Assembly: GCA_010912705.1 (NCBI GenBank)
Contig: POWB01000007.1
Span: 1-64,000, forward strand
DNA from: Halochromatium sp.
GTDB taxonomy: Bacteria; Pseudomonadota; Gammaproteobacteria; Chromatiales; Chromatiaceae
Length of the DNA stretch: 64,000 bases
Reading direction: 5' to 3'
The stretch's first letter is position 1, and every line of letters starts with the position of its first letter. The translations under genes and the position numbers were made by a program. The notes under the pieces were generated by a model. It was not told where the DNA came from and did no database searches. It saw only the letters and a program-made list of their open reading frames with translations. Shown here one piece after another: positions 1-9,266 of this stretch.

Positions 1-16
1 CTGAGGCCATGCTCAT
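1..16 (-). CDS. Possible 5' end of a gene leaving the left edge
   Basis: On the minus strand an ATG at 16-14 is preceded, eight bases upstream, by a good Shine-Dalgarno sequence (AGGAGCGA). The frame stays open to the window edge, giving only Met-Ser-Met-Ala-Ser. No product can be named. It would lie downstream of the mobB remnant and in the same direction. Confidence 0.25.
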
Positions 17-50
17 GCTTCGCTCCTACTTCAAGGCCGGGCGTTGGAAT

Positions 51-185
51 TTACTGAAAACCATGGCAAATCCATCCGTCATGACGACCTCTACATGACA
101 CGGAAAATTGGGAATGCGCCCGAGTGGTCTTGCCGCTGCCGCTCGGCGCCACGAATCCGACGGCCGGGATCTGTTCTGCGCCCAT
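51..185 (-). pseudogene. mobB: mobB N-terminal remnant
   Basis: A 44-codon minus-strand frame starts at ATG 185, preceded by a TAGGAGAG ribosome site. It begins Met-Gly-Ala-Glu-Gln then IPAVGFVAPSGSGKTT. This closely resembles the N-terminal strand and P-loop of MobB, the GTP-binding adaptor of molybdopterin guanine dinucleotide synthesis, which is normally about 170 aa. Homology stops just after the P-loop and the frame ends within about 28 codons, so only the first sixteen or so residues survive. I read it as a truncated gene. A chance P-loop is possible but less likely, given the intact ribosome site and the IPVLGF-like lead-in. Confidence 0.45.
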
Positions 186-310
186 AACGATGGCTCTCCT
201 ACAGGTGCTGAGCTTGCGAATCTGCGCGCTCGCCTTGGACATTCTAGCCGAGAGGGGGCAGAATCGCGGCTCATTTCCTGACCAATATGGCTCAACGACA
301 TAGGACCGAG

Positions 311-1978
311 ATGGCGCAATACATCTACACCATGAACCGCGTCGGCAAGATCGTGCCGCCGAAACGCGTGATCCTGCGCGACATCTCCCTCTCGTTCTTT
401 CCCGGCGCCAAGATCGGCGTGCTCGGTCTCAACGGCTCCGGCAAGTCGACGCTGTTGCGCATCATGGCCGGCATCGACACCGAGATCGAGGGCGAAGCGC
501 GGCCGCAGCCGGGCATCAACATCGGCTATCTGTCGCAGGAGCCGCAGCTCGACGAGAGCAAGGACGTGCGCGGTAACGTCGAGGAGGCGGTCGCGCCGAT
601 CAAGCAGGCGCTGGAGCGGCTGGATGCGGTCTACGCCGCCTACGCCGAAGAATACGCCGACTTCGACGCACTGGCCAAGGAGCAGGCGGAGCTGGAAGAC
701 CTGATCGAGGCCACCGATGGCCATAACCTGGATCGCACCCTGGATCAGGCCGCTGATGCATTGCGTCTACCGCCCTGGGATGCGGATGTGAGCAAGCTCT
801 CTGGCGGCGAGCGCCGCCGCGTCGCCCTCTGCCGGCTGCTGCTGTCGAAGCCGGACATGCTGCTGCTCGACGAGCCGACCAACCATCTCGACGCCGAATC
901 GGTGGCCTGGCTTGAACGCTTCCTCAAGGATTACAGCGGCACCGTGGTCGCAGTGACTCATGATCGCTACTTCCTCGACAACGTCGCCGGCTGGATTCTC
1001 GAGCTCGACCGCGGTCATGGCATCCCTTGGGAAGGCAACTACTCGAGCTGGCTGGAGCAGAAGGAGAAGCGCCTGGAGCAGGAGGAGAAATCGGAGCAGG
1101 CGCGGATTAAGGCGATGAAGCACGAGCTGGAATGGGTGCGCACCAACCCTAAAGGACGGCAGTCGAAGAGCAAGGCACGTCTGGCGCGCTTCGAGGAGCT
1201 GCAATCGCAGGAGTTCCAGAGCCGCAACGAGACCAACGAGATCTACATCCCGCCTGGCCCCAGGCTTGGCGACCTGGTCATCGAAGCCAATGGGCTGCGC
1301 AAGGGTTATGGCGATCGGCTGCTCTATGACGATCTCTCATTCAACCTGCCTAGGGGTGGCATCGTCGGCGTCATCGGTCCGAACGGTGCCGGCAAGACGA
1401 CCATGTTTCGCATCATCACCGGCCAGGAGCAGCCCGACGGCGGCGAGATGCGCGTCGGCGAGACAGTCGAGATCGCCTATGTCGATCAGAGCCGTGATGC
1501 GCTTGATGGCAAGAAGACGGTCTGGGAGGAGATCTCCGACGGTCAGGACATCCTGGTCGTCGGCAAGTACGAGATGCCCTCGCGCGCCTATGTGAGCCGG
1601 TTCAATTTCAGAGGCTCCGATCAACAGAAGCGCATCGGCGATCTGTCCGGCGGTGAGCGCAACCGGGTGCATCTAGCCAAGCTGCTGAAGAGCGGTGGCA
1701 ATCTGCTGCTGCTCGACGAGCCGACCAATGATCTGGATGTCGAGACCCTGCGCGCGCTGGAAGAGGCGGTGCTCAACTTCCCCGGCTGCGTGGTGGTGAT
1801 CAGCCATGATCGCTGGTTCCTAGACCGCATCGCGACCCACATCCTCGCCTTTGAGGGTGAGTCGCAGGTGACCTGGTTCGAGGGCAACTATGCGGACTAT
1901 GAGGACGATCGCCATCGCCGCCTAGGCACCGAGGCCGATCAGCCGCATCGCATCCGTTACCGGCCGCTAAAGGCCTGA
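311..1978 (+). CDS. ettA: Energy-dependent translational throttle protein EttA (ABC-F)
   Basis: This cytosolic ABC-F ATPase (555 aa) binds the ribosomal E site and gates entry into the elongation cycle according to the ATP/ADP ratio. There are two nucleotide-binding domains. The first has Walker [10 protein letters not shown], signature LSGGERRR and DEPTNHLD. The second has GPNGAGKTT, signature LSGGERNR and DEPTNDLD. Between them lies a charged helical linker (about residues 240-310) typical of the P-site tRNA interaction motif. The family N-terminus is [13 protein letters not shown], so the ATG at 311 is preferred over the in-frame ATG at 287. Length matches E. coli EttA (555 aa). It is monocistronic here, with the AAA gene starting about 70 bp downstream. 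Confidence 0.95.
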   Translation: MAQYIYTMNRVGKIVPPKRVILRDISLSFFPGAKIGVLGLNGSGKSTLLRIMAGIDTEIEGEARPQPGINIGYLSQEPQLDESKDVRGNVEEAVAPIKQALERLDAVYAAYAEEYADFDALAKEQAELEDLIEATDGHNLDRTLDQAADALRLPPWDADVSKLSGGERRRVALCRLLLSKPDMLLLDEPTNHLDAESVAWLERFLKDYSGTVVAVTHDRYFLDNVAGWILELDRGHGIPWEGNYSSWLEQKEKRLEQEEKSEQARIKAMKHELEWVRTNPKGRQSKSKARLARFEELQSQEFQSRNETNEIYIPPGPRLGDLVIEANGLRKGYGDRLLYDDLSFNLPRGGIVGVIGPNGAGKTTMFRIITGQEQPDGGEMRVGETVEIAYVDQSRDALDGKKTVWEEISDGQDILVVGKYEMPSRAYVSRFNFRGSDQQKRIGDLSGGERNRVHLAKLLKSGGNLLLLDEPTNDLDVETLRALEEAVLNFPGCVVVISHDRWFLDRIATHILAFEGESQVTWFEGNYADYEDDRHRRLGTEADQPHRIRYRPLKA

Positions 1979-2046
1979 GGCTGCGGTTTATGGCGGAAAC
2001 GCCGCACCCCTGGTCAGCTCAATAAAACGGTTCGCCTTGGTGACTG

Positions 2047-2961
2047 ATGAGCGTCAACCTCGAACAACTGCTGAGCCGCATCAATGCCCTGCTCGACCGC
2101 GTCGAGCCCTGGCTGCCGGCGCCGACCGAGACCGACTGGACGGCAGTCGCCTGGCGCTGGCGCAAGGATGGCGCCCAGGGACCGCGCGGCGGGGGCTGGC
2201 TGGAGCCGATCCGACGTCCGCATCAGTTGCGGCTCGAGGATCTGCGCTGCATCGATGCGCAGCGCGCGGAGATCGACCGCAATACGCGGCAGTTTCTGGC
2301 CGGGAAGAGCGCCAATAATGTGTTGCTGTCTGGCTCACGTGGTACCGGAAAATCGTCGCTGATCAAGGCGCTGCTGAGCCGCTATCAGGATCAGGGGCTG
2401 CGACTGATCGAGGTCGACAAGGATGATCTGATCGATCTGCCACGGATCATCGTCCAGGTCGCCGAGCGCCCGGAGCGCTTCATCCTGTTCTGCGATGACC
2501 TCTCGTTCGAGGCCTCGGAATCGAGCTACAAAGCGCTCAAGGCGGCGCTTGATGGCTCACTGAGCGCGCCGCCCGAGAACCTGCTGATCTATGCGACCTC
2601 TAACCGCCGCCATCTGCTGCCCGAGTATCAGCGCGACAACCAAGACGCACGGATGATCGATGGCGAGATCCATCAGGGTGAAGGCGTTGAGGAGAGGATC
2701 TCGCTCTCGGATCGCTTCGGCATCTGGCTCTCGTTCTACCCGTTCAGCCAGGAGCAGTATCTGGAAGTCGTGCGCCATTGGCTCGAGCGGCTCGGCGTCT
2801 GCGATCATGAAGCAGGGCCAAGATTAGCAGCCGATGCCGAGCGCGCCGCGCTCCAATGGGCGCTGCGCCGCGGCTCCCGCAGCGGCCGCACCGCCTGGCA
2901 GTTTGCCCGCGACTGGGCCGGGCGCCGCGACGATTCAGCCTTTGACTGGCAACGCAGCTGA
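2047..2961 (+). CDS. DUF815-family AAA ATPase
   Basis: A 304-aa cytosolic P-loop ATPase of the DUF815 family. Walker A is GSRGTGKSS (about residue 98). Walker B is FILFCDDLSFE (about 140), followed by the family-typical run ending ATSNRRHLLP (about 182), which contains the sensor-1 position. The N-terminal 80 residues are a helical region that may hold substrate or partner contacts. The family is widespread in proteobacteria and its cellular role is not established. The gene converges with the Uma2-type gene, leaving only nine bases between the two stops. Family assignment is firm; function is unknown. Confidence 0.85.
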   Translation: MSVNLEQLLSRINALLDRVEPWLPAPTETDWTAVAWRWRKDGAQGPRGGGWLEPIRRPHQLRLEDLRCIDAQRAEIDRNTRQFLAGKSANNVLLSGSRGTGKSSLIKALLSRYQDQGLRLIEVDKDDLIDLPRIIVQVAERPERFILFCDDLSFEASESSYKALKAALDGSLSAPPENLLIYATSNRRHLLPEYQRDNQDARMIDGEIHQGEGVEERISLSDRFGIWLSFYPFSQEQYLEVVRHWLERLGVCDHEAGPRLAADAERAALQWALRRGSRSGRTAWQFARDWAGRRDDSAFDWQRS

Positions 2962-2970
2962 GCAGCGCAG

Positions 2971-3891
2971 TTAAGCATCGCCGCGTAGGCGGGCAAGCTC
3001 CGCCAACAGCGCCTCTTTCTCGGCGCGTTCCCGCTGCGCGAACGCCTCGGCCTGTTGCCGTGCCTGCTCGGCTTGTTGCGTTTCCTGCTCCGCCTGCTGT
3101 CTTGCCTGCTCGGCCTGTTGCCGCTCCCGACGTTCGTCTTCCAACCGCTGCCGGTCCTGTTGCCAGGCTTGCTGATCCCGATCCCAGGCCGCGCGTTCGC
3201 GCTGCCACTTGGGCAACACAAAGGGTGCGTAGACCGCATCCTCGATCATCGCGGACGGACCGGGCTGGCGCAGCAGATCCTCGAGCCGAAAGCGCAGCCC
3301 CGGCACCACCTCGGACTGCAATATGCCGTCGTTGCTCGGAATCGGTTGGTAGCGACCGAAGGCGTTACGCCGGTAGAAGCGCTGCCAGCGCGGTTCATGG
3401 TGCAGGATGTAGTATTCGCGTACACCGGCGGCCTCGTATTCACGCCGCTTCTGCTCGGTGTCGCGGGCAATCTCAGCGGGGGTGCTGTCGGAGAGCGCCT
3501 CGACGCAGAGATCGAAGGTGCCCTTGTAGGAGCGATCGAGATCGGCGAGCGGGATCGGGTTGCTGTCGAGCACGACCCCGAGATCCGGCTTGCGAATCAC
3601 AACCTTATCGGCGAGGCGCAGGCGAAAGCCCATCTCCAGCGCGGTCAGCTGGGCGTTGTCGTGGGTCTCCAGATAGAATTGCAGCAGCAAGAGCAGCCAT
3701 TGATAGACCCGGAGGGTCAGGGCATCGGACACCGGCTTGACCTCCAGGACACCGTCGTTCCATTCGTAGCCGTTCTCATGCTCATAGTAGTAGGCCCAAT
3801 AATCGGCCTCACTGACCCGGGTGCCCGCGGGCGGATTGGGGTCGAGACCGATCGCCGGTGAATCGGTCAGGGCGATGACGGGTGGTGACAT
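2971..3891 (-). CDS. Uma2-family (DUF820) PD-(D/E)XK nuclease-like protein with coiled-coil tail
   Basis: A 306-aa protein. Residues about 20-200 form an Uma2 (DUF820) domain, a restriction-endonuclease-like fold common in cyanobacteria and purple sulfur bacteria. The visible core motifs are KPDLGVV (Asp of the PD motif), CVEALSDST (Glu) and EQKRREYEAAGVREYYI (the following Lys/Glu helix and strand). Residues about 225-300 are a low-complexity coiled coil rich in Gln, Ala, Arg and Glu with repeated QQAEQ units. Biological role is not established for the family; many copies per genome are usual. No partner gene is evident, and the convergent AAA gene is probably unrelated. Confidence 0.85.
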   Translation of the reverse strand: MSPPVIALTDSPAIGLDPNPPAGTRVSEADYWAYYYEHENGYEWNDGVLEVKPVSDALTLRVYQWLLLLLQFYLETHDNAQLTALEMGFRLRLADKVVIRKPDLGVVLDSNPIPLADLDRSYKGTFDLCVEALSDSTPAEIARDTEQKRREYEAAGVREYYILHHEPRWQRFYRRNAFGRYQPIPSNDGILQSEVVPGLRFRLEDLLRQPGPSAMIEDAVYAPFVLPKWQRERAAWDRDQQAWQQDRQRLEDERRERQQAEQARQQAEQETQQAEQARQQAEAFAQRERAEKEALLAELARLRGDA

Positions 3892-4011
3892 GCTCTCAGA
3901 CCTTCCTAAAACTCTCTTCGGCTCTCTTCAGCGCTTGAGCCGGCTAAGATAGCAAAAATTCGCCCGCGACTGGGCCGGGCGTAACGCGGGCATCACATCG
4001 ATGCAAATAGC

Positions 4012-4293
4012 CTAGCAGCACTCGACCTCAAGCGCTTCGAGCATGGCCTCCAGCTCGACCTCATCCCAACGCTCGAGCAGCTCGCGCAGGTGGTTCAGAT
4101 GGCAGTGGATGTGATAGAGCGCATCGTGCTTCGGGCCGTTGCGGCCCTCGAGCTTGGCCTCGAAGTAGCTCCAGAAGGGATCATCGCGCTCGCCGGTGCG
4201 CATCGCTGTGCCTAAGGCGGCGACGAAGCGCTCGGCGTTACCGTCGCAGTCGATATCGCGGAAGCTGATATAACGATCAGGACGCTCGAGCAC
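4012..4293 (-). CDS. cowN: N2-fixation sustaining protein CowN
   Basis: CowN lets nitrogenase keep reducing N2 in the presence of carbon monoxide by interacting with the enzyme. The GTG start at 4293 gives 93 aa, the usual family length. Visible family features are DRYISFRDIDCDGNAERF near the N-terminus, a central DPFWSYF, ALYHIHCHLNHLRELLE, and the diagnostic C-terminal Glu-Cys-Cys. A longer frame reaches back to 4371, but its extra residues do not look like CowN. The GTG is preceded by a GAGGCGGGG ribosome site and sits one base after the stop of the SIR2-like gene, so the two are probably translationally coupled. The pair is divergent from nifE and likely under NifA/sigma-54 control. Confidence 0.9.
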   Translation of the reverse strand: MLERPDRYISFRDIDCDGNAERFVAALGTAMRTGERDDPFWSYFEAKLEGRNGPKHDALYHIHCHLNHLRELLERWDEVELEAMLEALEVECC

Positions 4294-4294
4294 C

Positions 4295-5188
4295 TCAGCA
4301 CCCCGCCTCGGTCGCGCCCGCAACCGCTTCTGAAGTCGCCCTGTCATTGGCAGTAAAACCGTCGGCAGCAAGCAGATCCTCGATATCGGCCTCGATGAGC
4401 TGGATGTTCTTCTTCTCGCAGTAACGCCGCTCCTTGTCGGTCGGCGCCGGGATCAGCGCCCAGCCGGCGGGCTCGCCGGCGGCGTAGATCACATCCGAGA
4501 GCACCATGCGCTCGGTGTCGCGCGTTAGGCGCAGCCCAAGGAACAGATACTGACGCCCAACACGATACTCCTTGAGAAAGCGCGGTAGCCCGAAGCCGCC
4601 CATGAGTTCAGTCAGGTAGTCGACGAAATCGGCATCCGAGGCAATATAGGTCGCGTCCGGTCTTGGGCTACCGAGCGGCTTGAATAGGATCGGTAATGCT
4701 GGGTCGACCTGGTCTTGCTCGATCTCCTGATAACGGTTGCCATCGTAGGCATGGATGCGGAAGCGATAATCGGTTCCCGCGATGCGTGCAATCCCGCGGA
4801 TCAGGATATGCGGCTGATCTGCATAGGAATCTTGTAGCTGGGTATCGCGGTTGATGTCGATCACATAGTGCGGCGTCAGCTTGGCGAGCCAGTCATGCAG
4901 CGGGGCGCGGGTCCATTGGCGCTGGCCATAGGTGCTATCCAGGAACCGGGTCACCGCGCTGCGGCCGCGCTTTAGCTCCACATCCATAGCCGCGCGCGGG
5001 AACTCCCACATCAGCCGCTTCGACATCGGCCGGCCTTTGTTCATCGCCAGGATCAGGCTGTCGCTGTCGGCCGGCATCGCGGCACCGGTCTCGAGATCAA
5101 CGACGGGCGCCAGCACACCTGGGCCTAGATAAGGGATCAAGTCGCCGCGGCGCATGGCCTTAGCGAGATCGGAGAGTTCCACGGACAT
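4295..5188 (-). CDS. SIR2-like domain protein, nif-associated
   Basis: A 297-aa protein whose start at 5188 is set by a GAGGAA ribosome site six bases upstream; an in-frame ATG at 5293 lies beyond the likely promoter. Residues 10-250 resemble the SIR2-like fold used by NAD-hydrolysing enzymes. The N-terminal loop is [11 protein letters not shown] (dinucleotide-binding turn). VIDINRDTQ sits where the conserved Asn-Asp is expected, LFKPLGS where the Lys-Leu-His-Gly motif normally is, and [12 protein letters not shown] where the FLG strand lies. The usual catalytic His appears replaced by Leu, so it may bind NAD without hydrolysing it; this rests on eye alignment. It is the first gene of a likely sigma-54-driven operon with cowN. 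Its precise function is unknown. Confidence 0.75.
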   Translation of the reverse strand: MSVELSDLAKAMRRGDLIPYLGPGVLAPVVDLETGAAMPADSDSLILAMNKGRPMSKRLMWEFPRAAMDVELKRGRSAVTRFLDSTYGQRQWTRAPLHDWLAKLTPHYVIDINRDTQLQDSYADQPHILIRGIARIAGTDYRFRIHAYDGNRYQEIEQDQVDPALPILFKPLGSPRPDATYIASDADFVDYLTELMGGFGLPRFLKEYRVGRQYLFLGLRLTRDTERMVLSDVIYAAGEPAGWALIPAPTDKERRYCEKKNIQLIEADIEDLLAADGFTANDRATSEAVAGATEAGC

Positions 5189-5227
5189 CGTCTTCCTCGA
5201 ACAACGGCTACTGATCTCGAGCTTGCA

Positions 5228-5243
5228 TGCAAATCTAGCGCCA
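5228..5243 (-). promoter_or_regulatory. Sigma-54 promoter for the SIR2-like/cowN operon
   Basis: On the minus strand this reads TGGCGC-N5-TTGCA. That matches the -24/-12 consensus TGGCAC-N5-TTGCW with a single mismatch in the -24 element. The expected transcription start falls about 25 bases ahead of the ATG at 5188. It lies about 140 bp from the NifA-type site at 5384-5399, a usual distance for enhancer activation. Confidence 0.6.
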
Positions 5244-5383
5244 ATGAGAGAGAACCCACCCGCTGCCAGGCTCTGCAGGTCGGCATCAGGCATCAGGCAT
5301 CTGCCGCTGGCTGTTTGCGGCCTCGCTCGGCACCAGTGAGCGCCGTTCCAAAAGCTGTTGCAAAGGCTGCAACGCGATCGTCT

Positions 5384-5399
5384 TGTTCGCTTTGCGACA
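5384..5399. promoter_or_regulatory. NifA upstream activator sequence
   Basis: TGT-N10-ACA, the consensus NifA binding site. It is placed 92 bp upstream of the nifE -24 element and about 140 bp upstream of the oppositely directed sigma-54 promoter. Because the motif is a palindrome and lies between two divergent nif arms, it could serve both. Confidence 0.65.
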
Positions 5400-5491
5400 A
5401 TCGCGGCAGCGCGACAAGGTTCGGCAATCGATTCGCTAAGTCGCTGATCAATCGAAGAACCGCAGCGCGCATGCCGATCTTATTCGCTCGC

Positions 5492-5507
5492 TGGCACGGT
5501 CTCTGCT
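5492..5507 (+). promoter_or_regulatory. Sigma-54 promoter of nifENX
   Basis: TGGCAC-N5-CTGCT: a perfect -24 TGGCAC and a -12 TGC core with correct spacing; only the first base of the -12 box differs from TTGCW. It lies 86 bp ahead of the nifE start codon at 5594, with the NifA-type site 92 bp upstream. Confidence 0.75.
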
Positions 5508-5593
5508 TTAGGGTTATCCATCAGGTTATCCATCAGCATGCATTCATCCGCACGCCTTCGCAAACGCTCAAGCCATCGAGATCCTTAAAAGGC

Positions 5594-7075
5594 ATGAAGC
5601 AAAAAGACATCGCCGCGCTCCTGGACGAGCCCGCCTGCGAGCACAACAACAAGGCCAAGTCCGGCTGCGCCAAGCCCAAGCCAGGTGCCACCGCTGGCGG
5701 CTGCGCCTTTGATGGCGCCCAGATCGCACTACTGCCGATCGCCGATGTGGCGCACATCATCCACGGCTCGATCGCCTGCGCCGGCAGCGCCTGGGACAAC
5801 CGCGGCACGCGCTCCACCGGCCCGACCCTCTATAAGCTCGGCATGACCACCGACCTGACCGAACAGGATGTGATCATGGGTCGTGGCGAGAAACGGCTCT
5901 TCCATTCGATCAAGCAGGCCATCGACAGTTACGACCCAGCCGCGGTCTTCGTCTACAACACCTGCGTTCCGGCCTTGATCGGCGACGATGTCGATGCGGT
6001 CTGCAAGGCCGCGGCCGAGCGCTTTGGCAAGCCGGTGGTTTCGGTCGATGCGGCTGGCTTCTACGGCACCAAGAACCTCGGCAACCGTATCGCTGGCGAG
6101 ACCATGGTCAAGCAGGTCTGCGGTGGCCGCGAGCCAGATCCGGTCCCAGAAGGTATCGGACGGCCCGGTTTCAAGGTGCACGATGTCGCGCTGGTTGGCG
6201 AGTACAACATCGCCGGTGAGATGTGGCGCGTGATGCCACTGTTCGACGAGCTGGGCATCCGCGTGCTCTGCACCCTCTCCGGCGATGCGCGCTTCCACGA
6301 GGTGCAGACCATGCACCGCGCGGAGGTCAACATGATGGTCTGCTCAAAGGCGATGATCAACGTCGCCCGCAAGCTCGAGCAGGCCTTCGGCACGCCTTGG
6401 TTCGAGGGCAGCTTCTATGGGGTCGCAGACGTCTCGCGGGCGCTGCGCGACTTCGCCCGGCTGATCGGCGACCCCGACCTCAACACTCGCACCGAGGCGC
6501 TGATCGCCCGCGAGGAAGCGCGCATCGATGCCGAACTCGAGCCCTGGCGCGAGCGCCTGCGCGGTAAGCGCGTGCTGCTCTACACCGGTGGGGTGAAGTC
6601 TTGGTCTGTGGTCTCGGCGCTGCAGGATCTCGGCATGAGCGTGGTCGCCACCGGCACCCGCAAGTCGACCGAGGACGACAAAGCACGCATCCGCGAGCTG
6701 ATGGGCGAGGAGGCGGTGATGATCGAGGACGGCAACCCGCGCAATCTGCTCGACCTCTACCGGCAGCAAGGCGCTGACCTGCTCGTCGCCGGCGGACGCA
6801 ATCAGTACACCGCACTGAAGGCGCGCATCCCGTTCCTGGATATCAATCAGGAGCGCGAATTCGGCTACGCCGGCTACGACGGCATGCTCGAGCTGGCGCG
6901 GCAGATGTGTCTGACCATCGAGAGCCCAATCTGGGCCGCGGTGCGCAGCGCCCCGCCCTGGCGAAGTGCCGGCGACGGAGACTCAGCCGGTGCGCCGGTT
7001 GCGCAATCGCCAACGGCGAAGACTGGAGCTAGCGCCGTAGCCTCGCAAGTAGAAACGGAGGTGGCCCATGGCTGA
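5594..7075 (+). CDS. nifE: Nitrogenase FeMo-cofactor scaffold protein NifE
   Basis: NifE (493 aa) pairs with NifN to form the scaffold on which the NifB product is converted to FeMo-cofactor before transfer to NifDK. The start at 5594 matches the family N-terminus ([15 protein letters not shown]); upstream in-frame codons lie in the promoter region. Conserved features are [39 protein letters not shown], the [11 protein letters not shown] region, [10 protein letters not shown], a C-terminal TGGVKSW and [15 protein letters not shown]. It is first in the nif operon and overlaps nifN by eight bases (ATG at 7068, stop at 7075). The last 30 residues are a variable Ala/Ser-rich tail. Confidence 0.97.
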   Translation: MKQKDIAALLDEPACEHNNKAKSGCAKPKPGATAGGCAFDGAQIALLPIADVAHIIHGSIACAGSAWDNRGTRSTGPTLYKLGMTTDLTEQDVIMGRGEKRLFHSIKQAIDSYDPAAVFVYNTCVPALIGDDVDAVCKAAAERFGKPVVSVDAAGFYGTKNLGNRIAGETMVKQVCGGREPDPVPEGIGRPGFKVHDVALVGEYNIAGEMWRVMPLFDELGIRVLCTLSGDARFHEVQTMHRAEVNMMVCSKAMINVARKLEQAFGTPWFEGSFYGVADVSRALRDFARLIGDPDLNTRTEALIAREEARIDAELEPWRERLRGKRVLLYTGGVKSWSVVSALQDLGMSVVATGTRKSTEDDKARIRELMGEEAVMIEDGNPRNLLDLYRQQGADLLVAGGRNQYTALKARIPFLDINQEREFGYAGYDGMLELARQMCLTIESPIWAAVRSAPPWRSAGDGDSAGAPVAQSPTAKTGASAVASQVETEVAHG

Positions 7076-8615
7076 CTCAATACCAACCCTGGCGACCAGG
7101 ATTGCAGACCCGACCCCAATGATCGGTCCATACGGAACCGGCAAATCCCAAGATGCAGTTCGAGTTCAGGATCAGTTATTGAAAGATGGACCAACCATCA
7201 TCAAGCGCAACAAGGCGCTTTCGGTCGGCCCGCTCAAGGCCAGCTCGACGCTCGGCGCCACGCTCGCCTTCCTTGGCATGCGCCGGTCGATCCCGATGCT
7301 CCATGGCTCCCAAGGCTGCACTGCGTTCGGCAAGATCTTCTTCATCCAGCACTTTCGTGAGCCGATGCCGATGCAGACGACGGCGATGGATCAGGTCAGC
7401 ACCATCATGGGTGGCGATGAAAGCATCGTCGAAGGGCTGGCGACCATTTGCGCCAAGCATCAGCCGGCACTGATTGGCATCCCAACCACCGGCCTCGTCG
7501 AGACTCAGGGCGCCGACGTGCCGCGTGCGATCCAAATGTTCCGCGACCGGCATCCTGACTTTGCCGAGGTCGCCGTGGTCCCGGTCGCCTCACCGGACTA
7601 TAGCGGCTGCCTCGAGACCGGTTTCAACAGCGCCATCAAGGCCATCATCGATGCCCTAGTGCCCAAGGCCACCGCCGCCAACACCCGCCCCGGTCGGCGA
7701 CCGCGCCAAGTCAATCTGCTCACTGGCTCAGCACTCACTACTGGCGACCTCGAACATCTGAAGGATCTGCTCGAGCGCTTCCGGCTGCGACCTGTGCTGC
7801 TGCCTGATCTGGCCGACTCGCTCGATGGTCACCTCGTCGAGAGCGACTACAGCGCCCTGACCATCGGTGGCACCCCACTCGATGAGCTGGCGACCCTAGG
7901 CGACGCCGTCGCGACGCTGGTGATCGGTCGCTCGATGACCGGCGCCGCCGATCTGCTGGCCGAGCGCACCGGGGTTCCGGACCATCGTTTCGATCATCTG
8001 ATGGGACTTGAGGCGATGGACCGATTCATCAGTACCCTCGCCGAGATTAGCGCCGAGCCTGTACCCGAGCGTATCGAGCGCCAGCGCTCGCAGCTACAGG
8101 ATGCGATGCTCGACGCCCACTTCTCGATCGGCCAGGGCCGATTTGCGATCGCCGCCGATGCTGACCTGCTGGTGGCCTTCTCGCAGCTGCTGGCGGGCAT
8201 GGGCGCCGAGACCGTCGCCGCGGTCGCGCCGGTCAATGCACCAAGTCTGGCCCAGGTCAGCGCAGCCCAGGTCAAGATCGGCGACCTCGAAGACCTTGAG
8301 CAGCTCGCCCGTGCCAATGGCGCCGAGGTGCTGATCACCAATAGCCATGGCACGCATACCGCCAAGCGTCTGGGCATCCCGCTGCTGCGCGCCGGCTTCC
8401 CCCAATTCGACCATGTTGGCGGCTGGCAGCGGCAATGGATCGGCTATCAGGGCACCCGCCAGACCCTGTTCGACCTCGCCAATATCATGCTCGGTCTGCA
8501 TAAGGGCGAGATCGCGCCCTATCGCTCGCGGCTCAAGCAGTGGCCAGAAGGCGAGCGTCAGGGCAGCGCGCTTGACGCGCTCGATGCCAGCGTTGGCAAG
8601 GCTGTCGTGGTCTAG
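7068..8615 (+). CDS. nifN: Nitrogenase FeMo-cofactor scaffold protein NifN
   Basis: The beta-like partner of NifE in the cofactor-assembly scaffold. Conserved features are [38 protein letters not shown], the [11 protein letters not shown] region, [12 protein letters not shown] and the late [23 protein letters not shown] (given here in part). At 515 aa it is longer than usual (about 460 aa). Family similarity begins at [10 protein letters not shown] near residue 44, so the first 40 residues are an extension. The ATG at 7068 has a GGAGGTGG ribosome site and overlaps the nifE stop, which supports the long form. An alternative is a TTG near residue 38. Confidence 0.95.
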   Translation: MADSIPTLATRIADPTPMIGPYGTGKSQDAVRVQDQLLKDGPTIIKRNKALSVGPLKASSTLGATLAFLGMRRSIPMLHGSQGCTAFGKIFFIQHFREPMPMQTTAMDQVSTIMGGDESIVEGLATICAKHQPALIGIPTTGLVETQGADVPRAIQMFRDRHPDFAEVAVVPVASPDYSGCLETGFNSAIKAIIDALVPKATAANTRPGRRPRQVNLLTGSALTTGDLEHLKDLLERFRLRPVLLPDLADSLDGHLVESDYSALTIGGTPLDELATLGDAVATLVIGRSMTGAADLLAERTGVPDHRFDHLMGLEAMDRFISTLAEISAEPVPERIERQRSQLQDAMLDAHFSIGQGRFAIAADADLLVAFSQLLAGMGAETVAAVAPVNAPSLAQVSAAQVKIGDLEDLEQLARANGAEVLITNSHGTHTAKRLGIPLLRAGFPQFDHVGGWQRQWIGYQGTRQTLFDLANIMLGLHKGEIAPYRSRLKQWPEGERQGSALDALDASVGKAVVV

Positions 8616-8684
8616 ACCCAGGGCCGCCTTAAGAGCCTTATTTGCCCATTTCTATCGCTCAGAGCGCGCATCACCACCCGGCAG

Positions 8685-9203
8685 ATGAGCCAGCCGATTC
8701 AGGGTAACCCAGTCCGAGCCAAGACGATGACGATGAAACGCCAGCTCAAGGTCGTCGGTCGCGACGACACCGACGCGACAGCGGTCAAGGTCGCTTTTGC
8801 CACCACCGACCGCAAGCGTGTTAACCAGCACTTCGGCGCCGCCGAGGGCTTCGCCATCTACCGGGTGTCGCCAGGTGGCTACGAGCTACTGGAGGTCGCC
8901 CAGTTCGGACGCCTCGACATGGATGGCAATGAAGACAAGCTCGGTGCCAAGATCGAGGCCCTCACGGGCTGTATTGCCGTCTACTGCCAAGCCGTTGGCG
9001 CCTCGGCCATCGGCAAGCTGCGCGCGCAGGGCATTCAGCCGATCAAGGTCACACCCGAGACCTTAGTCAGCAGTCTGCTGCATGCGCTCAAGCGCGAGCT
9101 ACGCGATGGCCCTAGCGCCTGGCTCAAACGCGCCATCGAGCAACAGAGCCCACGCAGTGAAAGCCGCTTCGACGCCATGGCGGCTGAAGCCTGGGAAGAA
9201 TGA
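8685..9203 (+). CDS. nifX: Nitrogen fixation protein NifX
   Basis: NifX binds the NifB cofactor and a NifEN-derived intermediate and acts as a carrier or reservoir during FeMo-cofactor synthesis. At 172 aa it is slightly longer than the Azotobacter protein. Visible motifs are KVAFATTDRKRVNQHFG (dinitrogenase iron-molybdenum cofactor domain start), FGRLDMDGNEDKL, CIAVYCQAVGASA, the QPIKV strand and the C-terminal RFDAMAAEAWEE shared with A. vinelandii NifX. The start is uncertain: ATGs at 8685, 8727 and 8733 are all in frame, and none has a strong ribosome site. It lies 69 bp after nifN in the same direction. Confidence 0.93.
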   Translation: MSQPIQGNPVRAKTMTMKRQLKVVGRDDTDATAVKVAFATTDRKRVNQHFGAAEGFAIYRVSPGGYELLEVAQFGRLDMDGNEDKLGAKIEALTGCIAVYCQAVGASAIGKLRAQGIQPIKVTPETLVSSLLHALKRELRDGPSAWLKRAIEQQSPRSESRFDAMAAEAWEE

Positions 9204-9266
9204 TGAGCCAATAACCATCCATCCCCAACAACAATCCATCTAAGAGCCACGACATCGGAGAAGACC

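Noticed and set aside
26-724. Long minus-strand frame opposite the start of ettA
   Set aside because: It is the reverse shadow of ettA; GC-rich codon use opens such frames.
7122-7150. P-loop-like GTGKS in the NifN extension
   Set aside because: It lacks a hydrophobic strand before it and a Walker B partner; a chance match.
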